In this document: positions 57,001 to 64,000 of the stretch, piece after piece
Numbering within the stretch: the first letter of the stretch is position 1
How the letters are laid out: the number at the start of each line of letters is the position of its first letter
NCBI GenBank assembly: GCA_947172415.1
Contig: OX359199.1
Coordinates: 770,001 to 834,000 of the forward strand
Length of the DNA: 64,000 bases
Direction: 5' to 3'
Source of the DNA: Chondrosia reniformis
Lineage: Eukaryota > Porifera > Demospongiae > Chondrillida > Chondrillidae
Notes under the pieces: generated by a model
Told to the model about the DNA's origin: nothing
The model's input: the letters and a program-made list of their open reading frames with translations, nothing else
Databases searched by the model: none
Translations under genes and position numbers: made by a program

Positions 57001-60000
57001 GGTATAAAAATTCCATTTTCTACTTCTGATCAAGAAGTGTACTTTACAAGTGAGTTATACATACAACATCTGTTCTTGCGTGTGTCAAAGGACCACGCCA
57101 TATCATATTCCGTATGTACTGTGTAATATGTACCTTCTTCACCGCAAATTCTTCCCCTTGGAAGTAAATGATGGTGATTGTGCCATTCCCTCCTTGACCA
57201 ATATTTGAATCTATAGCAGCTTGTGAGGGAACAGGGAGAACACTACCCTCAGCGAAGAGGGGAGAATTCTGTGTTAGAGAAGAGACAAGTTATTAACATA
57301 TACGTACCTTATAAAGTTACAACTGTCCTTTGAAATATATAATATAAATGCCATATATGATTATGTCTGTCTAGCTATATTTTATTAATGATAAACAACA
57401 AAGATTAAAATTGAATACACTTTGACCTTCTCTACTAGGCAGTTTTCTTCCTAAAATGAAGTCACTGATTAGATTGAATAGCAACCCAATTCATTACTTA
57501 AGTAATTCAATATACAAAACTAATTCAAAGTCCATAAACTTAGCACATATTCTGGCCTTATTAATAAAATAATGTAGGGATTTCCCAAGCTGAATCCCCA
57601 AACCCACTTCTACATATAGTTGTGTATGCATACGCCTGCCAAATACATATGGAAACACAAAAACATAGAGTGAACAGCTGGCATAACAAGCTATATTCAT
57701 ACAAAACATACTGCGTCAGCTACACTATATTCAGTGCTCATATGAAACACGTTCGTAGATACACCACAAACATGTTCGTAGATAGACCACAAACATGTAT
57801 TCCCAGAGCTTAAATACTGCAGTCTCCTTTTGACAATGAAAATACATGTACTTCTACATGTACTTCTACATGTACATGTACTAAAAATGGCCGACATCAG
57901 TGCAATTGTACCAACGTTGCACACCCTGTACAAGATCCCATAAACCCTCTGTGATATTACAGTCTAACATAAGCTTTTTGTATACAATTAAGAGAGAGCT
58001 AAGGATCTAAAGAAGAACTTCCTGAAAGATGTCCAGGGTCACCGATGAAGTGTGGTATTCACAGAAACAGCTGTCTACCCTAGTGAAACAGAAAATAAAG
58101 AAAAGACTCTTGTATCCTCATCCAAAGCTCTCACTATAGTCCTTTTACTGATGTAGTATGTAGGAAAATGGTGTTTCAGATTACTCGTGAGATGCCCTAC
58201 TTTGGCTGTGTGACTCACTGTATATAGTATACATCCTGGCTGCTTGTCTGCGCACACTATCTCAGGCCTGCTATTGTTCTGTTTCTTCACAGGAGGGGAC
58301 GGGTCTGGCACTGAAGGACTCACTACCACAGCTAATGGACTGGTCTTCTTAGCTGTAACAGCTTTAGCAGACAGCCTCTCCAAGACTCTGTAACACAGAC
58401 ATTAATGAGTGTAGATGATTAGAGGAGGTGTGGCAAGTGTTGTATGGGCGTGAGCTAGCTAATTAGAATACACAGACCCTGGGAGGTGTGTGGGATGTAA
58501 TACGTAGCTAATTGACCATCCAATTTACAAATCTTCCCAAAAACTATACATTAGACCTAACCAGATCGGCCTGATGATATACGTACAAACATCTGACATG
58601 CAGGTGTAACATAAGCATGCATAATTATGGCATGCACATATTTAGTCTCAGACAAATCACACACCGATAATACATTTTGATAGGCCAATTGGCTGGTAAT
58701 CAACAAGTGCTGGGGGGGGTTGTGTCATCTAAAATTGCATGATTGCATGTGTATACAAGTAGAACATACATATACTTCCCTATTTGCAGTGCACTAATGC
58801 ATGTATAATAGAATTCTTGCAGCACCCTGCATGGGCATGCCCATACAGAAATATTGTTAATACATAGTCCAGCACCCAGTTAAGCAAATATTATAATCAA
58901 GCACATACCTAAGTCTTAAAATTACAGTCTGAATCACTAATTTGCCAATAGACAATTAAAGGTCTGTAAAGAAATTAATTAACCTAGCCACTTTCATCTT
59001 TAAATTCATCAAAGGCTTCAGGTGAAAGGTTAGGGTATAATTGACTAGTTGTACTCTAGTGTGTGTGTGTGTGTGCATGTATGACATACTTTCCCATCTG
59101 CAAGGCATAACTTTCTTTGACTTTGAAAGGAAAGGCATCCGAGAGTGTAGCTACAACGAGTGATTTGGTAGCCTCAACGTTAGTCTCTTCTAGCGGAGTA
59201 AAGTCATCCTTTTTCTTCTCCTTCGGGTCACTGGCAATTGGAATCTTAAGCTGGTCAATGGAGGCATAAAATGGAGTCTGGTCTGAGACATATTTACTGG
59301 AACAGCTAGTAGATTCTGTGGAATTGTGGCTAGAAGGAACCTGGACTTGATCTGACCTATCTTCTCGAATGTCCTTTTTCAGAGGGAATGATTCAGCTTC
59401 GACATTTCTAAATGTTTTCAATGGAAAAGCTGCAGAGCTACCAACAAATTGTGCAATATGTAAGGATGTTTTGGAGCTCTTTTTCCCTGGCAATGATGAA
59501 AAGTCTGTCCTTTCTCTAGAAGTGGGACCTTTGGCAAGATTTAATGAATTACGTTGTTTTACACGACCTGACTCCTTTGAAAGCTGCTTAGAAGCTTGCG
59601 CAAATTGATGTGTCAGTTCCTTGGAGAGGTCAATCTGACTAATAAAATCACCTCCACTTTCCTTATCAGAAGGTTCACCATCACTTACAATTTGATCACC
59701 CGCGCCTTCTAATGAATGGGCACTGCTGGTCTTTGCAGTACATAAAAGTGAATCTCCCTTGCCAGAATCCTCAGTCGCTTTTTCCTCGTACACGTATGAC
59801 TCATTATGAGTAGATAGAGGCTTAAAACTGCTAGGATTCGCGAAATAAAATTGACCTACTGCTAGTCCATCCACATCTTCAGTTGGTGGCTTAAATCGAT
59901 AATTCCTCTTCATTGGTCTATCACCTCTAATTATGCTTCCCACTTTGTAAGCAGATTCTGCCGTACGACTTTGAGGTATACACACTATACTTGAAATCAT

Positions 60001-60405
60001 TTCTCCAACTAGTTTACCTGAATAAGATACCAGTTCATCTTTTTTGGGTATTATCTGTGATATGTTACTCGAAGCGGCTACCATTTCCGAGCCGGCTAAA
60101 ATACCCATTTCTTCAGCTGTTACCTCTGTACAAATTAGCAATTCAATTTGAATCCTTTCCTTTTTAGTTTCTGGTACTTTTTGATTCAAATGAACAAAGG
60201 CTGCTATTGTATTCTTCGACCACTTCTTTCTAAATCTTTTACACAGTTGCAAGAAGCAATTCAGTTTCATCGCTAAGTTACAACGAGACCAATAGACAGC
60301 TGCAAGATTAATCCTTTTGATGCGACTTAAATTGTAGTCCATCCATTTATTCTCTACCAACTTTACTAAACACTTGAAAAGTTCTTGATCTTCCTCCATT
60401 TTCAC
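54076..60405 (-). CDS. Protein kinase K5 with extra 3' intron
   Basis: Exons, 5' to 3': 59090-60405, 58219-58387, 57134-57268, 55314-55641, 55048-55241, 54844-54978, 54568-54714 and 54076-54138, giving 828 aa. The N-terminus is helical, basic and Cys-containing (INLAAVYWSRCNLAMKLNCF, LQLCKRFRKKWSKN). A long Ser/Lys-rich region follows and ends FPFKVKESYALQ. The linker ends QPGCILYT. The kinase core matches K1-K4 (IGQGGNGTITI, EEFAVKK, HNDVKPSNFLL, GDFD, GTPGYRPVE, DIWSVGASML). The last block, one exon in the other copies, is split here after DCLQ. The final 63-nt exon reads VVPKDRPICRKLLKHEFFSS plus stop and lies 429 bp downstream. Without it the frame would end in SLNCRY and lose the conserved tail. 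Intron 3 is long (1.5 kb) and contains a retroelement tail with (TATTG)n. Confidence 0.82.
56210..56490 (+). mobile_element. Retroelement 3' tail with long (TATTG)n array
   Basis: Sequence like that at 32786-32905 (ggctaagaagttcccctgtc, then tacataatgcc) runs straight into about 35 tandem tattg pentamers with occasional interruptions (tatg, acatattg). It lies in a K5 intron. The microsatellite probably grew from the element's own terminal pentamer repeats. Confidence 0.7.
58030..58175 (-). repeat. Inverted copy of the ~200-bp interspersed repeat
   Basis: The minus strand reads ccattttcctacatactaca ... gagagctttggatgaggata ... agacagctgtttctgtgaat, matching 47525-47745. It lies in K5's intron directly after the linker exon; the open frame of that exon runs into it past the donor at 58213-58218. 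Confidence 0.75.
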
Positions 60406-60532
60406 TCGCAGGTTTGATTCTAAAGAACAAAAGATTCAGTGGCATTCATACAAACTTCTTGCGGTTTTAAGAGGAAATTCGATTAGGAACAAGCCCTATC
60501 CCACATTAGATCATAAGGATGTACGTCGTTAA

Positions 60533-61202
60533 AGGCGCCTGCGACTAATGGGACTGTTACACGTGTCAGATGTAGTCTGAAGAGGTACCTTGACTTGAAT
60601 GGGTAAAATGAATAAGTTTAATACTTAATACTGCTGCGAATAAGATGGCTATGTAGAACTTGTTAGAGAAGCCTGATCGCGCCGCCCGTATAACATCGTT
60701 TTGTTTCTAGGGCGTCAACAGACGTTTTATTCGGTAAGTCTCCAAGGGCGGATCCAAGCAAAATAGGAGGGGGCGGGGCTAAGCCCCTATCCGTTAGGGC
60801 GCCTGAGACTAATGAGACTGTTACACCATAGATATGCGACTCAGAAGTCGTATATCTATGGTTACACGTGTCAGATGGTCTGAAGGGTGCCGTCTGAAGA
60901 GGTGTACTTAAGGAGACGAAACATCCTTGAATGGGTAAAATGAATTTTAATACTTAATACTGCTGCGGACAAGACGGCTATGTAGAACTTGTTAGAAGCC
61001 TGATCGTTTATATCTACTACTGAAGATAGGAATGCTAAGAGTAACATATCTAAAGAACTTACCATATGCGTACAGGCAGCGCCGTCCGTATGAAGAACAT
61101 CATCGTCTTGTTTCTAGGGCGTCAACATGACATTTTATTAGAGAATATTCGGTATAGTCTCCAAGGGCATCCAGAGCAAAATAGGAGGGGGCGGGGCTAA
61201 GC
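60533..61202. repeat. Direct duplication upstream of K5
   Basis: The unit from gcgcctgcgactaatgggac to ggagggggcggggctaag (about 60533-60781) is repeated at about 60796-61202 with point changes and an extra ~100-bp segment. It lies immediately upstream of the K5 start and may contain duplicated promoter sequence. No gene is called within it. Confidence 0.75.
60820..60867. mobile_element. 34-bp hairpin insertion with 7-bp target duplication
   Basis: Copy 2 of the duplication contains catagatatgcgact-caga-agtcgtatatctatg (60827-60860) inserted into gttacac, which is present on both sides (60820-60826, 60861-60867). Copy 1 has the empty site (a single gttacac followed by gtgtcagatg). The arms are 15 bp with one mismatch. 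Confidence 0.75.
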
Positions 61203-61504
61203 CACACAAGTGAACTGTGGGCATGCCCACAGCATTCCTGGGGGACATGCTCCCCAGGTACTGTGATTGGAGTTTAGGCCTTTTGATCATGAGTGTGTTT
61301 TCTATAAGGTCTAAAATTCAAATAAACAACAAGGAACTACTATAGAGTATTACCGAATCAAAGTTGAAGATTCCCTTGAATATAAATAATTATATTATAC
61401 ATGCACATATATACTTAATATAATCAGTATACATACACAATGTGTATATACGTACATATATAAACAAAAAACAATAACATTGCATGCACAAACATTCAAC
61501 AAGT

Positions 61505-62152
61505 TTATAAGAGTTGTAACTTTCGAGGATGTTTACTAGCAAACTGATCAAGTGCATCATCTAAACCTATTGAAATATTTCGATGTATGTGTAATAGAGT
61601 TAGACCACTAAGTCTGTCCTCTGTCATTGTAGTCCTCAAGAAAGGTTTTATTTGGTGTAGAGTGAGAAAAGTCACAAGATGTAACAGGAATTGTACAGTA
61701 CAAAGTACATGAATTTGCACATCCAACAGTGCAGCTCAGTTTGTAAAGAGAGTGGAGAAGGTATAGTCAACCTGGTAGAGTGATGCAAGGTCCTTCACAT
61801 TAGTTTGCCAATCATCTTTCTTAAAGATAACACTGGGAACCAAGCAGAGACCAAGTGTTGCTACCTTTGCATTAAATGAAAACCTGTCTTCCAACTCATG
61901 TAGGAGATAATCCAAGAAGGGTATTGTCAGTGACCTTCGATAGTACACTTTAGGTTCTTCAGCCTCAACATTGACCCTCTGTGTTTGTCTGCTACACCTA
62001 CGTGGAATCGAAGGCTTCTCAGTTCCAACCTCTTCTGCCATATCCACAGTCGATTCAAACCACATTTTGTGCCAGTCATCTACTTCCTCTCTTAGTTCTT
62101 TTAGCTGTTCCTGCACATCCTGAACCAAATCAATTCCCTGAACAATATCCAA
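61505..62152 (-). pseudogene. Degenerate hAT-type (P52rIPK-like) transposase fragment
   Basis: The minus-strand frame 61736-62152 reads DIVQGIDLVQDVQEQLKELR ... CSRQTQRVNVEAEEPKVYYR then RSLTIPFLDYLLHELEDRFS. This is the pattern of domesticated-type hAT proteins with a C-terminal dimerisation domain. The frame 61505-61726 supplies the terminal part (RTTMTEDRLSGLTLLHIHRN). Between them the expected IPVTSCD motif appears in a third frame, so at least two frameshifts separate the pieces. The N-terminal part is missing. Confidence 0.75.
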
Positions 62153-63085
62153 GGATCACTGCTGGTGCAACACAGTCAAACCTTTGAGGATATTGAAGAC
62201 CACTATCATTGTCAGTAGAAAAGAAAACTTAATTCTATAGCAGAAAGCAAACCATTTGCGTCATTGACTGTTTCTCTGTTCCAGGAGACAGGATCTTCTC
62301 CATATGCAATGTCATGGAGAACCAATAAATGGAGGATATAAACCTCTCTCGTAGCTCAGACTGCTTACTCATCTCCATATTTAAGTGATGACATAGCACG
62401 GTGTCCAGTCACTGATCTGGAGAGACTATATATGAGAGGTGAGCATGTATGGGTGTGTGTGAGTGTGGAGGAGCTGGAGAGGGCATGAGATGAGTGTTAA
62501 TAGATATGTAGGAGGGGAGAAGCTGCAAGACAATGGTGGAGTGCACATGGGAGATGCAGGAGTTTGGATTTCCTTGGGAGAAAGACGTTGTGGAGTTGGA
62601 TGCATGCATAGATGCATGGTGGAGAGTGGGGAACTCAAGGCCCATGGGAGGAATGTACAGGTGGGAAGGAGTGAGTAGGAGTGAGAAGGTTCACGGGGAG
62701 CGGGAGATGCAGATGGATTAGTCTGATGAAAGCAGACCTTATTGACTGTGTGTTGCTTTTTGAAGCGGTGATTGTGCAATGAAAGGGTCTGATTTCATCA
62801 GACTACAGATAGGGAGCAGGCTTAGCAGGATACTGTGGAAAGTTAATTATTAAGGGCTAAAGATTAGATCAGCTTTCAAAATTTTGCATGAATGAAGTAT
62901 GCTTAGCTGCAGGAAGTTAATTTGGCAAAAGAATTCCAATTGAAAGACTCCTATAATTACCTCCAACAATATGATAATCAACCATAATCATAATAATTAC
63001 ATATATACATTATAAATATTGAATTATGCAATTCATTCAATAAAATTTTGTCAAATTGTTTAAAATGTTGACGATATGAAATGTG
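62153..63085. other. Intergenic with G-rich strand and inverted repeat
   Basis: The block 62420-62710 is rich in gga/gag on the plus strand, which gives long but meaningless frames on both strands. The arms tagtctgatgaaagcagacc (62719-62738) and ggtctgatttcatcagacta (62786-62805) form a ~20-bp inverted repeat with one mismatch. No gene is supported. Confidence 0.5.
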
Positions 63086-64000
63086 TTATAGTTTTAGGAA
63101 TGGATGTCGCAAGAGATCTTCTGTAGACTTTCTTGCACATCTGTCAACCTGAGATAGTGGAAGACATTACTCAATATTGGACATAAATATCTTATCATGT
63201 CAGATATACATTATAAAGCCAAGACACACTAACTCAAGTATAATAGTATCTTATTTTAACTGGAAGACCTTTACCCAATGGCTACCCTATTAGGTAATTG
63301 TTTTATGCTTAGGAGTCGATACAGTAATAGGGTGTTACTCACTTGTAGAGCTTCTCTTATGAAGAGACCAGCCTGATGTAGCTCTCCTTCACAGCTGAGC
63401 AGGTCTTCAAGTTGCAGAAGAGGTATTAAAGCTTCCTGTCTTCCCTTAGGACCTTGATCCAGTACAGCATAGATCTACCAAATGAGTGATGACATGATAT
63501 TGTATTCTGTACTACTACAGTATTCACTTCAAAGCTAGTTATAAACTTCATGCAGCCTTCTAGTACAGTCATTGATGGAATTGTACATAATATATGTAAT
63601 ACACAGAAATGTAATACACTTACAGTTCGCTTAACTCCTTCCATTTCTCTGCCAAGAAATAGTCTGGTAGCAACTGCTCCGAAAGCCCATATATCCATAT
63701 CTGTACATACTACATAGTCATAAGCCTATGGAATGGATGAGAAGACATATAATATGTGATTGGTTGAGAAAAAGGGTCATTTGGGACAAAATCCCAAATA
63801 TGCAGTAAAAATGGCAACAAGTTGACTTTGTGGCTATCACACATGATTACTTGTAGTGATAATCAAATTCATGTTTGCTGACACTCAATAAGACTTTATT
63901 CTCTATCAAATATACGTACACTTGTGCAATAGCAAAATGCTATATATACAAGACTGTGCTCACTTCAGGGGCTCTGTATCCGTGTGTTCCTGGGATGTGT
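63086..64000 (-). CDS. Protein kinase K6, C-terminal part (5' end off window)
   Basis: Exons, 5' to 3': 63964-64000 (cut by the window edge), 63624-63725, 63343-63474 and 63086-63148, all phase 0. They read HIPGTHGYRAPE (activation segment end), then AYDYVVCTDMDIWAFGAVAT and RLFLG (helix F), then ALIPLLQLEDLLSCEGELHQ, and finally VDRCARKSTEDLLRHPFLKL plus stop. This is a protein kinase C-lobe distinct from K1-K5, with a canonical APE. Its last exon is 63 nt, exactly the length and phase of K5's last exon, which points to a shared ancestral intron. The N-lobe and catalytic loop lie outside the window, so activity cannot be judged. Confidence 0.75.

Noticed and set aside
62409..62779. Overlapping frames on both strands, rich in His/Pro/Ser or Gly/Glu
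   Set aside because: They come from a purine-biased low-complexity block, with no splice sites or family motifs.
1..64000. CRISPR arrays, bacterial operons, rRNA or tRNA genes
   Set aside because: The tandem repeats lack regular unique spacers, genes have spliceosomal introns, and I found no tRNA box pairs or rRNA sequence by eye.

Overview
The window is AT-rich metazoan nuclear DNA. It has multi-exon genes with short GT-AG introns, many microsatellites and small foldback elements. TRAF, animal-type protein kinase, tyrosine-kinase and collagen sequences place it in Metazoa. The compact AT-rich layout, the lineage-specific paralogs and the type II membrane collagens suggest a sponge, most likely a demosponge such as Amphimedon. 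That species guess is recognition, not proof.

Regions. (1) 0.3-1.4 kb: the 3' end of a plus-strand TRAF-type zinc-finger gene, then a lone MATH fragment (minus). (2) 3.4-32.4 kb: a minus-strand tandem array. It holds an unclassified gene that shares exons with the kinases (3.4-6.9 kb), kinase K1 (8-13.2 kb), kinase K2 (13.5-17.9 kb), a TRAF with RING, zinc fingers and MATH (19.1-22.9 kb), an in-frame RING-kinase-MATH chimera (25.2-27.8 kb), an extra RING first exon (28.5 kb) and kinase K4 (29.3-32.4 kb). (3) 33.9-35.8 kb: a plus-strand TRAF with an intact MATH domain. (4) 39.97-45.81 kb: a 5.8-kb CACTA-like DNA transposon with matching ends and a TTA target duplication. It carries a divergent pair of genes, one of them a protein kinase. 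(5) 48.1-50.5 kb: two tandem membrane collagens with a furin-like site. (6) 52.7-53.5 kb: a tyrosine-kinase C-lobe remnant. (7) 54.1-60.4 kb: kinase K5. (8) 61.5-62.2 kb: a broken hAT-type transposase. (9) 63.1-64 kb: the 3' end of a sixth kinase, K6, cut by the window edge.

K1, K2, K4 and K5 share one gene plan. A long first exon encodes a divergent Ser-rich N-terminal region that ends in a conserved short hydrophobic/basic motif. A small linker exon follows, then five kinase blocks of 135, 328, 194, 135 and 210 nt with identical phases. My exon joins give uninterrupted proteins of 916, 823, 787 and 828 aa. Kinases and TRAF adaptors next to each other suggest a locally expanded receptor-proximal signalling cluster (TNFR/TLR-like). 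The role is inferred. The physical fusion of RING-, kinase- and MATH-coding exons is the most unusual feature seen.

All gene models were read by eye from splice sites and reading frames. No transcript, database search or alignment program was used.
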